Shown here: positions 1-11,985 of the stretch, piece by piece
Numbering within the stretch: the stretch's first letter is position 1
How the letters are laid out: each line of letters begins with the position of its first letter
Assembly: GCF_008364625.2 (NCBI RefSeq)
Contig: NZ_CP126604.1
Coordinates: forward strand, 2,976,001-3,040,000
Direction of reading: 5' to 3'
Source of the DNA: Enterobacter dykesii
GTDB lineage: Bacteria; Pseudomonadota; Gammaproteobacteria; Enterobacterales; Enterobacteriaceae
DNA: 64,000 bases
The notes under the pieces: generated by a model
The model's database searches: none
Told to the model about the DNA's origin: nothing
The model's input: only the letters and a program-made list of their open reading frames with translations
Made by a program: the position numbers and the translations under genes

Positions 1-1
1 T

Positions 2-886
2 CAGCAGGTTAAGGCTGGTGACCTATTGGCGGAAATCGACCCGAGCCAGTTTAAGGTCGCCCTCGCCCAGGCGCAGGGGCAGCTCGCGAAAGACAAAGCC
101 ACCCTCGCCAACGCCCGGCGCGATTTGGCCCGCTACCAGCAGCTGGTGAAAACCAACCTCGTGTCTCGTCAGGAGCTGGACACCCAGCAGTCGCTGGTCA
201 GTGAAACGCAGGGCACTATCAAAGCAGATGAAGCCGCCGTCGCCAGCGCACAGCTGCAGCTGGACTGGAGCCGCATCACCGCGCCGATTGACGGGCGCGT
301 GGGCCTGAAGCAGGTCGATATCGGCAACCAGATCTCCAGCGGCGACACCACGGGCATCGTGGTGATCACCCAGACCCACCCGATTGATTTAGTCTTTACC
401 CTGCCGGAAAGCGACATTGCGACCGTGGTGCAGGCGCAAAAAGCCGGTAAAGGCCTGGTGGTGGAGGCCTGGGATCGCACCAACAAGCAGAAGTTGAGCG
501 AGGGTTCCCTGCTCAGTCTGGATAACCAGATCGACACCACCACCGGCACCATCAAGCTCAAAGCGCGCTTTAATAACCAGGACGATGCCCTCTTCCCGAA
601 CCAGTTCGTCAATGCGCGCATGCTGGTCGCGACCGAAGAGAACGCGGTGGTGATCCCAACGGCTGCGCTGCAGATGGGTAACGAAGGTAACTTCGTCTGG
701 GTACTTAACGGCGACAATAAGGTCAGCAAGCACCTGGTGAAAACTGGTATTCAGGACAGCCAGACGGTGGTCATCGCCGCCGGCCTTTCCGCAGGCGACC
801 GCGTGGTTACCGACGGCATTGACCGTCTGACCGAAGGGGCCAAAGTGGAAGTGGTTGAACCTGCGAAACAGGGAGAGAAATCCTGA
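2..886 (+). CDS. mdtA: MdtA, periplasmic adaptor of the MdtABC efflux pump (5' end missing)
   Basis: This is the membrane-fusion subunit that links the MdtB/MdtC inner-membrane pump to TolC for export of bile salts, novobiocin and other drugs. The open frame runs in from the window edge, so the signal peptide and first part of the lipoyl domain are missing; 294 residues remain. The visible part holds the coiled-coil hairpin ([20 protein letters not shown] onward), the second lipoyl half ([10 protein letters not shown]) and the beta-barrel region ([11 protein letters not shown]). Its TGA overlaps the mdtB ATG by one base, the normal mdtABCD arrangement, so the genes are translationally coupled. 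In E. coli the operon is activated by BaeR; the promoter lies outside the window. Confidence 0.95.
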   Translation, partial: QQVKAGDLLAEIDPSQFKVALAQAQGQLAKDKATLANARRDLARYQQLVKTNLVSRQELDTQQSLVSETQGTIKADEAAVASAQLQLDWSRITAPIDGRVGLKQVDIGNQISSGDTTGIVVITQTHPIDLVFTLPESDIATVVQAQKAGKGLVVEAWDRTNKQKLSEGSLLSLDNQIDTTTGTIKLKARFNNQDDALFPNQFVNARMLVATEENAVVIPTAALQMGNEGNFVWVLNGDNKVSKHLVKTGIQDSQTVVIAAGLSAGDRVVTDGIDRLTEGAKVEVVEPAKQGEKS

Positions 887-3800
887 TGCAGGTGATGCCC
901 CCAGGCTCTACAGGCGGGCCGTCACGTCTGTTTATCCTTCGTCCTGTCGCCACCACGCTGCTGATGGTGGCGATCCTGCTCGCCGGGATTATCGGCTATC
1001 GCTTCCTGCCCGTCTCGGCGCTGCCGGAGGTGGATTATCCAACCATCCAGGTGGTGACGCTTTATCCTGGCGCCAGCCCGGATGTGGTGACGTCCGCCAT
1101 TACCGCTCCGCTGGAGCGCCAGTTCGGCCAGATGTCGGGGCTAAAACAGATGTCCTCCCAGAGCTCAGGCGGGGCATCCGTCGTGACGCTGCAGTTCCAG
1201 CTGACGCTTTCGCTGGACGTCGCCGAGCAGGAGGTGCAGGCCGCCATCAACGCCGCCACCAACCTGCTGCCGTCGGATCTGCCTAACCCGCCGGTCTACA
1301 GCAAGGTCAACCCGGCGGATCCGCCGATCATGACGCTTGCCGTCACCTCCTCCGCCATGCCGATGACCCAGGTTGAAGACATGGTCGAAACGCGCGTGGC
1401 GCAGAAGATTTCTCAGGTTTCCGGCGTCGGCCTCGTCACGCTGGCGGGCGGCCAGCGTCCCGCCGTGCGCGTGAAGCTTAACGCGCAGGCGATTGCCGCG
1501 CTGGGTCTTACCAGCGAAACCATCCGTACCGCCATCAGCAGCGCCAACGTCAACTCGGCGAAGGGCTCGCTGGACGGCCCCACTCGCGCCGTGACGCTCT
1601 CTGCCAACGATCAGATGCAGTCCGCCGATGAGTACCGTCAGCTGATTATTGCGTACCAGAACGGCGCCCCGGTTCGCCTGGGCGACGTGGCGACCGTGGA
1701 GCAAGGCGCGGAAAACAGCTGGCTGGGGGCCTGGGCCAACAAACAGCAGGCGATCGTGATGAACGTGCAGCGCCAGCCGGGCGCAAACATCATCGAAACC
1801 GCCGACAGCATCCGCGCCATGCTGCCGCAGCTGATCGAAAGCCTGCCGAAATCGGTCAGCGTGAAGGTGCTTTCCGACCGCACCACGAATATTCGCGCGT
1901 CGGTCACCGACACCCAGTTCGAGCTGATGCTGGCGATTGCGCTGGTGGTGATGATCATTTACCTGTTCCTGCGTAACGTCCCGGCGACCATTATTCCCGC
2001 CGTCGCCGTGCCGCTCTCGCTGGTCGGGACCTTTGCGGTGATGGTGTTCCTCGACTTTTCGATTAATAACCTGACGCTGATGGCGCTCACCATCGCCACC
2101 GGGTTCGTGGTGGATGATGCCATCGTCGTTATCGAGAACATCTCGCGCTATATCGAGAAAGGCGAAAAACCGCTGGCGGCCGCGCTGAAGGGCGCGGGCG
2201 AAATCGGCTTTACCATTATCTCGCTGACCTTCTCGCTGATTGCGGTGCTGATCCCGCTGCTGTTTATGGGCGATATCGTCGGGCGGCTGTTCCGCGAGTT
2301 TGCCGTGACGCTGGCGGTCGCCATTTTGATCTCCGCCGTGGTGTCGCTGACCCTGACGCCGATGATGTGCGCCCGCATGCTCAGCCATGAGTCCCTGCGT
2401 AAGCAAAACCGCTTCTCGCGCGCCTCCGAGCGCATGTTCGAGCGGATTATTGCCGCCTACGGTCGCGTGCTGGCGAAAGTTCTGAACCATCCGTGGGCCA
2501 CGCTCGGCGTGGCGCTGGGAACCCTGGCGCTCAGCGTGATGCTGTGGATTTTCATTCCGAAAGGCTTCTTCCCGATTCAGGACAACGGCATTATTCAGGG
2601 CACGCTTCAGGCCCCGCAGTCGGTCTCCTTCGCCAATATGGCCCAGCGCCAGCAGCAGGTGTCCGAAATCATCATGAAAGATCCGGCGGTCGAAAGCCTG
2701 ACCTCCTACGTGGGCGTCGACGGCACCAACCCGTCGCTCAACAGCGCGCGTCTGCAGATCAACCTCAAGCCGCTGGATGAACGCGACGATCGCGTCAACG
2801 CCGTCATTGAGCGTCTGCAAAACGCCGTCGCGCGCGTGCCGGGCGTTGAGCTTTACCTGCAGCCGATTCAGGATTTGACCATTGATACCCAGGTCAGCCG
2901 CACGCAGTATCAGTTCACCCTACAGGCGACCACGCTGGATGCCCTCAGCACCTGGGTGCCGCAGCTGGTCAATAAACTTAACACCCTGCCGCAGCTCGCC
3001 GACGTCAGCAGCGACTGGCAGGACAAAGGGCTGGCGGCGCACGTTAACGTCAACCGCGATACCGCCAGCCGCCTCGGCATTACCATGGCAGACGTGGATA
3101 ACGCCCTGTACAACGCCTTCGGTCAGCGCCTGATCTCCACTATCTACACCCAGGCCAACCAGTATCGCGTGGTGCTGGAGCACAACACGGAGAACACGCC
3201 TGGCCTGGCGGGGCTGGACTCGGTGCGCCTGACCAGCAAAGACGGCGGCATTGTGCCGCTGAGCGCTATCGCCACGGTGGAAGAACGCTATACCCCGCTG
3301 TCGATTAACCATCTGGATCAGTTCCCGTCCACCACCATCTCCTTCAACGTGCCGGACAATTACTCTCTAGGCGAAGCGGTGGAGGCGATTCAGGCTGCTG
3401 AAAAAGAGCTCAGCTTCCCGTCCGATATTCAGACCCGGTTCCAGGGCAGCACGCTGGCGTTTCAGGCCGCGCTGGGTAACACCATCTGGCTGATCGTCGC
3501 GGCTGTCGTGGCGATGTACATCGTGCTCGGCGTACTGTACGAAAGCTTTATCCACCCGATCACCATCCTCTCTACCCTGCCGACGGCGGGCGTGGGAGCG
3601 CTGCTGGCGCTGATGCTGGCGGGCAGCGAGCTGGACGTCATTGCCATCATCGGCATTATCCTGCTTATCGGGATCGTGAAGAAAAACGCCATCATGATGA
3701 TCGACTTCGCCCTGGCCGCCGAGCGCGAGCAGGGCATGTCGCCGCGCGACGCGATTTTCCAGGCCTGCCTGCTGCGTTTTCGTCCAATCCTGATGACCAC

Positions 3801-4008
3801 GCTGGCCGCCCTGCTGGGCGCGCTGCCGTTGATGCTCAGCACCGGCGTCGGCGCGGAGCTGCGCCGTCCGCTGGGTATCGGCATGGTCGGCGGTCTGCTG
3901 GTGAGCCAGGTGCTAACGCTCTTCACCACGCCGGTGATCTACCTGCTGTTTGACCGCCTGGCGCTGTGGACCAAAAGCCGCTTCCCGAAACGTGAAGAGG
4001 AGGCATAA
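886..4008 (+). CDS. mdtB: MdtB, RND efflux transporter subunit
   Basis: Inner-membrane resistance-nodulation-division pump subunit of 1040 residues, the usual family length. It assembles with MdtC as an MdtB2C heterotrimer and drives proton-coupled export through MdtA and TolC. The N-terminal first helix ([19 protein letters not shown]), the paired proton-relay aspartates D410-D411 in the [13 protein letters not shown] helix and the C-terminal [14 protein letters not shown] segment are all visible. The start overlaps mdtA by 1 nt and the stop abuts the GTG of mdtC. No frameshift or truncation is seen. Confidence 0.97.
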   Translation: MQVMPPGSTGGPSRLFILRPVATTLLMVAILLAGIIGYRFLPVSALPEVDYPTIQVVTLYPGASPDVVTSAITAPLERQFGQMSGLKQMSSQSSGGASVVTLQFQLTLSLDVAEQEVQAAINAATNLLPSDLPNPPVYSKVNPADPPIMTLAVTSSAMPMTQVEDMVETRVAQKISQVSGVGLVTLAGGQRPAVRVKLNAQAIAALGLTSETIRTAISSANVNSAKGSLDGPTRAVTLSANDQMQSADEYRQLIIAYQNGAPVRLGDVATVEQGAENSWLGAWANKQQAIVMNVQRQPGANIIETADSIRAMLPQLIESLPKSVSVKVLSDRTTNIRASVTDTQFELMLAIALVVMIIYLFLRNVPATIIPAVAVPLSLVGTFAVMVFLDFSINNLTLMALTIATGFVVDDAIVVIENISRYIEKGEKPLAAALKGAGEIGFTIISLTFSLIAVLIPLLFMGDIVGRLFREFAVTLAVAILISAVVSLTLTPMMCARMLSHESLRKQNRFSRASERMFERIIAAYGRVLAKVLNHPWATLGVALGTLALSVMLWIFIPKGFFPIQDNGIIQGTLQAPQSVSFANMAQRQQQVSEIIMKDPAVESLTSYVGVDGTNPSLNSARLQINLKPLDERDDRVNAVIERLQNAVARVPGVELYLQPIQDLTIDTQVSRTQYQFTLQATTLDALSTWVPQLVNKLNTLPQLADVSSDWQDKGLAAHVNVNRDTASRLGITMADVDNALYNAFGQRLISTIYTQANQYRVVLEHNTENTPGLAGLDSVRLTSKDGGIVPLSAIATVEERYTPLSINHLDQFPSTTISFNVPDNYSLGEAVEAIQAAEKELSFPSDIQTRFQGSTLAFQAALGNTIWLIVAAVVAMYIVLGVLYESFIHPITILSTLPTAGVGALLALMLAGSELDVIAIIGIILLIGIVKKNAIMMIDFALAAEREQGMSPRDAIFQACLLRFRPILMTTLAALLGALPLMLSTGVGAELRRPLGIGMVGGLLVSQVLTLFTTPVIYLLFDRLALWTKSRFPKREEEA

Positions 4009-7000
4009 GTGAAGTTTTTCGCCCTCTTCATTTATCGCCCGGTGGCGACGATTTTAATCTCGCTCGCCATTACCCTCTGCGGCGTGCTGGGCTTCCGGCT
4101 GCTGCCGGTAGCGCCGCTGCCGCAGGTGGATTTCCCGGTGATTATGGTCAGCGCCTCGCTGCCGGGCGCCTCGCCGGAAACCATGGCCTCGTCCGTTGCC
4201 ACGCCGCTGGAGCGCTCGCTCGGGCGGATTGCGGGGGTCAACGAGATGACCTCCAGCAGCTCGCTGGGCAGCACGCGCATCATTCTGGAGTTTAGCTTCG
4301 ACCGGGACATTAACGGCGCGGCGCGCGACGTGCAGGCCGCCATTAACGCCGCGCAAAGCCTGCTGCCGAGCGGGATGCCGAGCCGCCCAACCTACCGCAA
4401 GGCCAACCCGTCCGATGCGCCGATTATGATCCTGACGCTGACCTCGGATACGTATTCTCAGGGGCAGCTTTACGACTTTGCGTCTACCCAGCTGGCGCAG
4501 ACAATCTCACAAATTAACGGCGTCGGTGACGTGAGCGTCGGCGGGAGCTCCCTGCCCGCCGTGCGCGTCGGCCTAAACCCGCAGGCGCTGTTCAACCAGG
4601 GCGTGTCGCTGGACGACGTGCGCTCCGCCATCAGCAACGCCAACGTGCGTAAACCGCAGGGGGCGATTGAGGACAGCAGCCACCGCTGGCAGATCCACAC
4701 TAACGACGAGCTGAAAACCGCCGCGGAATATCAGCCGCTCATTATTCACTACAACAACGGCGCGGCGGTACGCTTGAGCGACGTTGCCAGCGTCACCGAC
4801 TCGGTGCAGGACGTGCGTAACGCCGGGATGACCAACGCAAAACCGGCCATTCTGCTGATGATCCGCAAGCTGCCGGAAGCGAACATTATTGAGACGGTGA
4901 ACAGCATTCGCGCCCGTCTTCCGGACCTGCAGGAGACCATCCCGGCAGCTATCGATCTGCAAATTGCCCAGGATCGCTCCCCGACCATTCGCGCCTCGCT
5001 TGAAGAGGTGGAGCAAACGCTGATTATCTCCGTCGCGCTGGTGATCCTGGTGGTCTTCCTGTTCCTGCGTTCCGGTCGCGCAACGCTTATCCCGGCAGTG
5101 GCCGTGCCGGTCTCGCTGATCGGTACCTTTGCCGCCATGTACCTGTGCGGGTTTAGCCTCAACAACCTGTCGCTGATGGCCCTGACGATAGCGACGGGCT
5201 TCGTGGTGGATGATGCCATCGTGGTGCTGGAAAACATTTCCCGCCACCTGGAAGCGGGCGTGAAGCCGCTGCAGGCCGCGCTGAAGGGCACGCGTGAGGT
5301 GGGCTTTACGGTGCTCTCCATGAGCCTGTCGCTGGTGGCGGTATTCCTGCCGCTGCTGCTGATGGGCGGGCTGCCGGGCAGGCTGCTGCGCGAGTTTGCC
5401 GTCACCCTCTCCGTCGCCATCGGGATTTCGCTGGCCATCTCCTTAACGCTGACGCCGATGATGTGCGGCTGGATGCTCAAGCGCAGCAAACCCCATTCGC
5501 AGCCGCGCCGCAAAGGCTTTGGTCGCTTCCTGATGGCGATGCAAGAAGGCTACGGCAAATCGCTGAAGTGGGTGCTGAACCATACCCGGCTGGTCGGTCT
5601 GGTGCTTATCGCCACCATTGGGCTGAACGTCTGGATGTACATCACCATCCCGAAAACCTTCTTCCCGGAGCAGGACACCGGCGTGCTGATGGGTGGCATT
5701 CAGGCGGACCAGAGCATTTCGTTCCAGGCGATGCGCGGCAAGCTGCAGGACTTTATGAAGATCATTCGGGAAGATAAAGCTGTGGATAACGTCACCGGCT
5801 TTACCGGCGGATCACGCGTTAACAGCGGGATGATGTTTATTACCCTGAAACCGCGCGGCGAGCGCAACGAAACCGCCCAGCAGGTGATTGACCGCCTGCG
5901 GGTGAAGCTCGCCAAAGAGCCGGGGGCAAACCTGTTTTTGATGGCCGTTCAGGATATCCGCGTCGGTGGGCGACAGGCGAACGCCAGCTATCAGTACACG
6001 TTGCTCTCGGACGATTTAGCCGCCCTGCGCGAGTGGGAGCCGAAGATCCGCAAGGCGCTGGCCGCCCTGCCGGAGCTGGCGGACGTCAACTCCGATCAGC
6101 AGGACAACGGTGCCGAGATGGCCCTGACCTACGACCGCGAAACCATGTCGCGGCTGGGCATTAACGTTGAAGCCGCCAACAGCCTGCTGAATAACGCCTT
6201 CGGCCAGCGCGAGATCTCCACCATCTACCAGCCGATGAACCAGTACAAGGTGGTGATGGAAGTCGATCCGCGCTACACCCAGGACATCAGCGCTCTGGAC
6301 AAAATGTTTGTGATCAACAACGACGGCAAGGCGATTCCGCTCTCCTACTTTGCCAGCTGGCAGCCTGCCAACGCGCCGCTGTCGGTGAACCATCAGGGGC
6401 TGTCGGCGGCGTCGACCATCTCCTTTAACCTGCCCGCCGGTTCGTCGCTTTCTGAAGCCAGCGACGCAATTAACCGCGCAATGACGCAGCTTGGCGTGCC
6501 GTCCACCGTGCGCGGCAGCTTTGCCGGGACCGCGCAGGTGTTCCAGGAGACGATGAACTCGCAGGTGATTTTGATTCTGGCCGCCATCGCCACGGTCTAT
6601 ATTGTGCTGGGCGTGCTGTATGAGAGCTACGTTCACCCGCTGACCATTCTTTCGACGCTGCCGTCGGCGGGCGTGGGGGCGCTGCTTGCGCTGGAGCTGT
6701 TTGGCGCGCCGTTCAGCCTGATCGCGCTCATCGGGATCATGCTGTTGATCGGCATTGTGAAGAAAAACGCCATCATGATGGTGGATTTCGCCCTGGACGC
6801 CCAGCGCAACGGCAATCTGTCGTCGGAAGAGGCCATCTTCCAGGCCTGCCTGCTGCGTTTTCGTCCGATTATGATGACCACTCTGGCGGCGCTGTTTGGC
6901 GCGCTGCCGCTGGTTATCTCGGGCGGCGACGGCTCAGAGCTGCGCCAGCCGCTGGGGATCACCATCGTCGGCGGCCTGGTGATGAGCCAGCTGCTGACGC

Positions 7001-7086
7001 TGTACACCACGCCGGTGGTCTATCTGTTCTTCGACCGCCTGCGGCTGCGCTTTTCGCGTAAAAACAGAGAAACGGTAAACGGGTAA
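4009..7086 (+). CDS. mdtC: MdtC, RND efflux transporter subunit
   Basis: Second RND pump subunit of the MdtABC-TolC system, 1025 residues, a paralogue of the preceding gene. It keeps the proton-relay pair D401-D402 in [13 protein letters not shown] and the [14 protein letters not shown] motif. Translation starts at a GTG placed directly after the mdtB stop; the GGAGG inside the last mdtB codons is well placed as its ribosome site, so translation is likely coupled to mdtB. In E. coli MdtC is the essential pumping subunit for bile salts while MdtB supports drug range (family knowledge). The sequence looks intact. Confidence 0.97.
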   Translation: MKFFALFIYRPVATILISLAITLCGVLGFRLLPVAPLPQVDFPVIMVSASLPGASPETMASSVATPLERSLGRIAGVNEMTSSSSLGSTRIILEFSFDRDINGAARDVQAAINAAQSLLPSGMPSRPTYRKANPSDAPIMILTLTSDTYSQGQLYDFASTQLAQTISQINGVGDVSVGGSSLPAVRVGLNPQALFNQGVSLDDVRSAISNANVRKPQGAIEDSSHRWQIHTNDELKTAAEYQPLIIHYNNGAAVRLSDVASVTDSVQDVRNAGMTNAKPAILLMIRKLPEANIIETVNSIRARLPDLQETIPAAIDLQIAQDRSPTIRASLEEVEQTLIISVALVILVVFLFLRSGRATLIPAVAVPVSLIGTFAAMYLCGFSLNNLSLMALTIATGFVVDDAIVVLENISRHLEAGVKPLQAALKGTREVGFTVLSMSLSLVAVFLPLLLMGGLPGRLLREFAVTLSVAIGISLAISLTLTPMMCGWMLKRSKPHSQPRRKGFGRFLMAMQEGYGKSLKWVLNHTRLVGLVLIATIGLNVWMYITIPKTFFPEQDTGVLMGGIQADQSISFQAMRGKLQDFMKIIREDKAVDNVTGFTGGSRVNSGMMFITLKPRGERNETAQQVIDRLRVKLAKEPGANLFLMAVQDIRVGGRQANASYQYTLLSDDLAALREWEPKIRKALAALPELADVNSDQQDNGAEMALTYDRETMSRLGINVEAANSLLNNAFGQREISTIYQPMNQYKVVMEVDPRYTQDISALDKMFVINNDGKAIPLSYFASWQPANAPLSVNHQGLSAASTISFNLPAGSSLSEASDAINRAMTQLGVPSTVRGSFAGTAQVFQETMNSQVILILAAIATVYIVLGVLYESYVHPLTILSTLPSAGVGALLALELFGAPFSLIALIGIMLLIGIVKKNAIMMVDFALDAQRNGNLSSEEAIFQACLLRFRPIMMTTLAALFGALPLVISGGDGSELRQPLGITIVGGLVMSQLLTLYTTPVVYLFFDRLRLRFSRKNRETVNG

Positions 7087-8502
7087 ATGACCGAGCTTCC
7101 CAGCAACGTTCGCTGGCAATTATGGATAGTCGCCTTCGGCTTCTTTATGCAGTCGCTGGATACGACCATCGTCAACACCGCCCTCCCCTCCATGGCGAAA
7201 AGCCTGGGGGAGAGCCCGCTGCATATGCACATGGTGATTGTCTCCTACGTGCTGACGGTGGCCGTCATGCTGCCCGCCAGCGGCTGGCTGGCCGATAAAG
7301 TGGGCGTGCGGAATATCTTCTTTACCGCCATCGTGCTGTTTACAACCGGCTCGCTGTTTTGCGCCCAGGCCAACACCCTCGACCAGCTGGTGATGGCGCG
7401 CGTGCTGCAGGGCATCGGCGGGGCAATGATGGTGCCCGTCGGGCGGCTAACGGTGATGAAGATCGTACCGCGCGAGCAGTACATGGCGGCGATGACTTTT
7501 GTCACCCTGCCCGGCCAGGTTGGGCCGCTGCTGGGCCCGGCGCTCGGCGGCATGCTGGTGGAGTACGCCTCCTGGCACTGGATCTTCTTAATCAATCTCC
7601 CTGTTGGCATTATCGGTGCCATCGCTACCCTGACGCTGATGCCAAACTACAAAATGCAGACGCGGCGCTTTGATTTCTTTGGCTTTATCCTGCTGGCGGC
7701 GGGCATGGCAATGCTTACCCTGGCGCTGGACGGGCAAAAAGGGCTCGGGATTTCCACCCTGAAGCTGGGGATGCTGGTCGTTATCGGCATCACCGCCATT
7801 CTGTGGTATCTGCGGCATGCCAGAGGTAACGATAAGGCGCTGTTCAGCCTGAACTTGTTTAAAAACCCTACCTATCGCCTTGGCCTGTTCGGCAGCTTCG
7901 CCGGGCGCGTCGGCAGCGGCATGCTGCCGTTTATGACGCCCGTTTTCCTGCAAATCGGAATGGGATTTTCGCCGTTCCACGCGGGGCTGATGATGATCCC
8001 GATGGTGCTCGGCAGCATGGGAATGAAGCGCATCGTGGTGCAGGTGGTGAACCGCTTTGGCTACCGTCACGTGCTGGTGACCGCCACGCTGGGGCTGGCG
8101 CTGGTAAGCCTGCTGTTTATGGCCGTGGCGCTGATGGGCTGGTACTACGTCCTGCCGCTGGTGCTGTTCTGCCAGGGGATCGTCAACTCCATGCGCTTCT
8201 CGTCGATGAATACCCTGACGCTGAAGGACCTGCCGGACGATCTGGCGAGCAGCGGCAATAGCCTGCTGTCGATGATCATGCAGCTCTCAATGAGCGTGGG
8301 CGTCACCATTGCCGGCCTGCTGCTCGGCATGTACGGCCAGCACCATCTCAGCGTCGACACGCCGGTGGCGCATCAGGTCTTTATGTATACCTATCTCAGC
8401 ATGGCGGTCATCATCGCCCTGCCCGCTTTCATCTTCGCCAGAGTGCCGGATGATACCAGCAAGAACGTCGTGATCAGGCGCGGCAAAAGGAGTGGTTCAT
8501 GA
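7087..8502 (+). CDS. mdtD: MdtD, MFS transporter of the mdt operon
   Basis: Major facilitator superfamily transporter of the DHA2 (14-helix) type, 471 residues. The first helix carries the family signature [16 protein letters not shown], and the loop 2-3 motif ([11 protein letters not shown]) and motif C region ([15 protein letters not shown]) are present. It starts immediately after the mdtC stop and its own stop overlaps baeS by 4 nt, so it belongs to the mdt-bae operon. In E. coli its contribution to resistance is small and an iron-citrate export role has been proposed; the sequence itself does not show the substrate. Confidence 0.95.
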   Translation: MTELPSNVRWQLWIVAFGFFMQSLDTTIVNTALPSMAKSLGESPLHMHMVIVSYVLTVAVMLPASGWLADKVGVRNIFFTAIVLFTTGSLFCAQANTLDQLVMARVLQGIGGAMMVPVGRLTVMKIVPREQYMAAMTFVTLPGQVGPLLGPALGGMLVEYASWHWIFLINLPVGIIGAIATLTLMPNYKMQTRRFDFFGFILLAAGMAMLTLALDGQKGLGISTLKLGMLVVIGITAILWYLRHARGNDKALFSLNLFKNPTYRLGLFGSFAGRVGSGMLPFMTPVFLQIGMGFSPFHAGLMMIPMVLGSMGMKRIVVQVVNRFGYRHVLVTATLGLALVSLLFMAVALMGWYYVLPLVLFCQGIVNSMRFSSMNTLTLKDLPDDLASSGNSLLSMIMQLSMSVGVTIAGLLLGMYGQHHLSVDTPVAHQVFMYTYLSMAVIIALPAFIFARVPDDTSKNVVIRRGKRSGS

Positions 8503-9902
8503 AATTCTGGCGTCCGGGCATTACCGGCAAGCTCTTCGTGGCGATATTTGCCACCTGTATCGTCCTGCTGGTCACCATGCACTGGGCAGTGCGGATAAGC
8601 TTTGAGCGCGGTTTTATTGATTACATCAAGCATGGCAATGAACAGCGTTTACAGGGCTTAAGCGATGCGCTGAGTGAACAGTACGCCCAGCATGGCAACT
8701 GGCGTTTTCTGCGCAATAACGACCGCTTTATTTTCCAGATCCTGCGCTCGCTGGAGCACGATACCGGTGACGATCGCCCGGGGCCTGGCATGCCGCCGCA
8801 CGGCTGGCGCACCCAGTTCTGGGTAATTGATCAGGACATGCGCACGCTGGTGGGTCCGCGCGCGCCGATACCGCCGGACGGCACCCGTCGTGCAATCAAA
8901 GTCAACAACGCGACAGTCGGCTGGGTTATCGCCTCTCCGGTGGAGCGCCTTACGCGCAACACCGACATCAACTTTGACCGCCAGCAGCGCCGCACAAGCT
9001 GGCTGATTGTCGCCCTCTCCACCCTGCTCGCCGCGCTCGCCACCTTCCCGCTGGCGCGCGGTCTGCTCGCTCCGGTGAAACGGCTGGTGGAAGGGACGCA
9101 CAAGCTCGCCGCCGGGGATTTCACCACCCGCGTCGATACCCGCAGCCAGGACGAACTGGGCAAGCTGGCGCAGGACTTTAACCAGCTCGCCAGCACGCTG
9201 GAGAAAAACCAGCAGATGCGCCGCGACTTTATGGCCGATATTTCCCACGAGCTGCGCACGCCGCTGGCGGTGCTGCGCGGCGAGCTGGAGGCCATTCAGG
9301 ACGGCGTGCGCCAGTTTACGCCCGAATCGGTGGCCTCTCTGCAGGCGGAGGTGGGCACACTCACCAAGCTGGTGGACGATCTCCACCAGCTCTCCATGTC
9401 CGACGAAGGCGCGCTGGCCTACCAGAAGGCGCCGGTGGACGTAATTAACATTCTGGAAGTGATCAGCGGCGCCTTCCGCGAGCGGTTTGCCAGCCGCAAC
9501 CTGAAAATAGACCTCTCCCTGCCGGACAGCGCGGTGGTGTTCGGCGACAAAGACCGGCTGATGCAGCTGTTCAATAACCTGCTGGAAAACAGCCTGCGCT
9601 ACACCGACAGCGGCGGCGGGCTGCATATCTCCGGCAGGCAGGAAAACGGGCGCTTTGCCCTCACTTTCGCGGATTCCGCCCCCGGCGTGCAGGACGCGCA
9701 GCTGGAAAAGCTGTTTGAACGTTTCTACCGTACCGAAGGTTCTCGCAACCGCGCCAGCGGCGGCTCCGGCCTTGGGCTGGCGATTTGCGTTAACATCGTC
9801 GAGGCGCATAATGGCACGATCCGCGCCGCCCATTCGCCTTTTGGCGGGGTTAGCATTACAGTAGAGTTACCTCTGGAACGGGATTTATCGAGAGAAGTAT
9901 GA
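8499..9902 (+). CDS. baeS: BaeS, envelope-stress sensor histidine kinase
   Basis: Membrane sensor kinase of 467 residues that responds to envelope-damaging compounds such as indole, flavonoids and excess zinc or copper, and phosphorylates BaeR. Two membrane helices flank a periplasmic sensor (about residues 10-32 and 165-185), followed by a HAMP linker, the dimerisation/phosphoacceptor helix with H250 in [13 protein letters not shown], and the ATPase domain with the N box ([15 protein letters not shown]) and G boxes (GSGLGLAI). It overlaps mdtD and baeR by 4 nt each (ATGA), placing the regulator pair in the pump operon. Confidence 0.96.
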   Translation: MKFWRPGITGKLFVAIFATCIVLLVTMHWAVRISFERGFIDYIKHGNEQRLQGLSDALSEQYAQHGNWRFLRNNDRFIFQILRSLEHDTGDDRPGPGMPPHGWRTQFWVIDQDMRTLVGPRAPIPPDGTRRAIKVNNATVGWVIASPVERLTRNTDINFDRQQRRTSWLIVALSTLLAALATFPLARGLLAPVKRLVEGTHKLAAGDFTTRVDTRSQDELGKLAQDFNQLASTLEKNQQMRRDFMADISHELRTPLAVLRGELEAIQDGVRQFTPESVASLQAEVGTLTKLVDDLHQLSMSDEGALAYQKAPVDVINILEVISGAFRERFASRNLKIDLSLPDSAVVFGDKDRLMQLFNNLLENSLRYTDSGGGLHISGRQENGRFALTFADSAPGVQDAQLEKLFERFYRTEGSRNRASGGSGLGLAICVNIVEAHNGTIRAAHSPFGGVSITVELPLERDLSREV

Positions 9903-10621
9903 TCGAGTTACCGATTGACGAAAACACGCCGCGCATTTTGATCGTGGAAGACGAACCCAAGCTGGGACAGCTGCTGATCGACTATTTACGTGCGGCCAGC
10001 TACGCTCCATCGCTAATCAGCCACGGCGACCAGGTGCTGCCGTACGTGCGCCAGACCCCGCCGGATCTGATCCTGCTGGATTTAATGCTGCCAGGCGTTG
10101 ACGGGCTGACCCTGTGCCGGGAAATTCGTCGCTTCTCCGACGTGCCGATCGTCATGGTCACCGCAAAAATTGAAGAGATTGACCGCCTGCTGGGGCTCGA
10201 AATTGGCGCGGACGATTACATCTGCAAGCCCTACAGCCCGCGTGAAGTGGTCGCCCGCGTGAAAACCATTCTGCGCCGCTGCAAGCCGCAGCGCGAGCTT
10301 CAGGTGCTCGACGCCGAAAGCCCGCTGATTGTCGACGAAAGCCGCTTCCAGGCAAGCTGGCGCAGCAAGCTGCTGGACCTGACGCCTGCGGAGTTCCGCC
10401 TGCTGAAAACCCTTTCCCACGAGCCGGGGAAAGTGTTCTCCCGCGAGCAGCTGCTGAACCACCTGTATGACGATTACCGCGTCGTGACCGACCGCACCAT
10501 CGACAGCCATATCAAAAATCTGCGCCGCAAGCTGGAAGCGCTGGACGCCGAGCAGTCGTTTATTCGTGCGGTGTACGGCGTGGGGTATCGCTGGGAAGCG
10601 GATGCGTGCAGGATTGCGTGA
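9899..10621 (+). CDS. baeR: BaeR, OmpR-family response regulator
   Basis: DNA-binding response regulator of 240 residues, partner of BaeS, which activates mdtABCD, acrD, spy and its own operon. The receiver domain (about residues 11-125) has the acidic pocket E17/D18, phosphoacceptor D61 in LLDLMLPG, and the conserved T and K (VTAK; CKPY). A winged-helix OmpR/PhoB domain occupies about residues 130-235 (LTPAEFRLL ... GVGYRW). It is the last gene of the mdt-bae operon; the GC content drops sharply right after its stop codon. Confidence 0.96.
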   Translation: MIELPIDENTPRILIVEDEPKLGQLLIDYLRAASYAPSLISHGDQVLPYVRQTPPDLILLDLMLPGVDGLTLCREIRRFSDVPIVMVTAKIEEIDRLLGLEIGADDYICKPYSPREVVARVKTILRRCKPQRELQVLDAESPLIVDESRFQASWRSKLLDLTPAEFRLLKTLSHEPGKVFSREQLLNHLYDDYRVVTDRTIDSHIKNLRRKLEALDAEQSFIRAVYGVGYRWEADACRIA

Positions 10622-10755
10622 GGAACGTTTACATATTAAAATACCCCTTTTGAAAACATTTGAATTAGCGTGATTTAGATTAAGGATACTATAGATTCAG
10701 ATGGATTCATTTTAATCTTCAATTAAACCATATGTAATAATATGCTGGGGTTTTG

Positions 10756-11985
10756 ATGCAACGTACACCACAATTTAAAAAATTCCTCAAAACAGCAAGG
10801 AAACACAGGAAAGAAAATTTTTGGGATGTTTGTTATGATATATCAGCCCCTACCTTTACAAACTCAATTATAAGTGATTATTTTGGCATGCGCTCAACGC
10901 AGCATACGGTTTCCGAACAGAATATATCAATTGAAAAGGAGGATATTAAAAGTAATAAAACCTCACCTGATAAAAATCTTCTAGTGAATAAAGTAGATTT
11001 CGATAAATGTGATTTCTCAGGCAATAATGGCGGAAAAAAAATAACATTCCAAGATTGCAAATTCCATGAATGCTATTTTTCATTTAGTGAGTTCAACGAC
11101 ACCTCTTTCAAAAATTGTAAGTTTGAGTCATGTTCATTTTCGCAATCTAAATTTTTCAGATGCGTCTTCGACTCCAGATGCATTTTCTATAGAATCTCTT
11201 TGAGTGGCGGTACGACTTCATTTGAAAACACTGAAATCAATGCTACTAAATTCTTTAAGGATGTATATAAACCATATATTGAAAAAAAAGAATTATATGC
11301 GAGCAAAAATAAGAAAGAACATATCGAGGAATACTTACTTTCAAAAAGCATAGTGAAATTATCACGGAAAATTCTGGCATCGAATCAATCTTGCGCAAAT
11401 GATGAATTGTACTATGACTCAGTTAAAAACCTATATCTACAAAAATTAAATGAGAAGCAACACTATAATACAAATTCACTTATGGAGTCGATGGAAAATA
11501 TTCAAAGCAAGAAAAAATACTCTAAATCAAGAAAAAACAAAGAGACAAAATATATAACCAAAGAATTTTTAAAAGTAATGGCTTTTTACCTAAAAAACTT
11601 AGCGCTGCCTTTAGAAAAAAAGATCACTCAACTATTCGGATTTATAAATGGATGGGGTGGAAGTCTACAGCGCATGTTTTTCATAGGGTTATGCATACTT
11701 TTTGTTTATTCAATAATTTATTCTATAATGGATTTAGGATATGTTACTTATAAATCTAGTGACGGTATTACTGAAAAGATTCATGTTGAAGGATACTATT
11801 ACATTATGTCTTCTATAATTAAAAGCTTTGATATTACTTTCCTTGCCGGGTATACTAAACACATATCTAATACTGATGGGCTATTTAAACAATTTACCAT
11901 ATTAAGCAACATGCTTATGGGACTTTTTTGGTATGCTGTAGCGATTCCGTCATTGATTAACAAAATAAGCATTAATAGACTATGA
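10756..11985 (+). CDS. Pentapeptide-repeat protein with two-helix channel-like C-terminus
   Basis: An unnamed protein of 409 residues in AT-rich DNA unlike its neighbours. About residues 75-145 form irregular pentapeptide repeats (CDFSGN, CKFHECYFSFSEF, CKFESCSFSQSKF), predicting a short right-handed beta-helix. A lysine-rich linker follows, then a hydrophobic helix (about 307-330, FFIGLCILFVYSIIYS), a short aromatic stretch (YYYIMSSIIKSFDITFLAGY) in the place of a pore loop, and a second helix (about 382-403, MLMGLFWYAVAIPSLI). The order helix, re-entrant loop, helix resembles Ion_trans_2 two-helix channels, but no clear TVGYG filter is seen. ATG 10756 has GGGG 5 nt upstream; a TTG sits just before it. 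The stop overlaps the next gene by 4 nt, so the two form a unit. A membrane effector role is inference. Confidence 0.75.
   Translation: MQRTPQFKKFLKTARKHRKENFWDVCYDISAPTFTNSIISDYFGMRSTQHTVSEQNISIEKEDIKSNKTSPDKNLLVNKVDFDKCDFSGNNGGKKITFQDCKFHECYFSFSEFNDTSFKNCKFESCSFSQSKFFRCVFDSRCIFYRISLSGGTTSFENTEINATKFFKDVYKPYIEKKELYASKNKKEHIEEYLLSKSIVKLSRKILASNQSCANDELYYDSVKNLYLQKLNEKQHYNTNSLMESMENIQSKKKYSKSRKNKETKYITKEFLKVMAFYLKNLALPLEKKITQLFGFINGWGGSLQRMFFIGLCILFVYSIIYSIMDLGYVTYKSSDGITEKIHVEGYYYIMSSIIKSFDITFLAGYTKHISNTDGLFKQFTILSNMLMGLFWYAVAIPSLINKISINRL

Noticed and set aside
1165-2820. Long minus-strand open frame of 551 codons inside mdtB
   Set aside because: It is the high-GC shadow frame of mdtB, with His/Arg/Gly-rich low-quality composition, and mdtB itself is certain. 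The same holds for the long antisense frames in mdtC, baeS, metG, ddc, bglX and dld.
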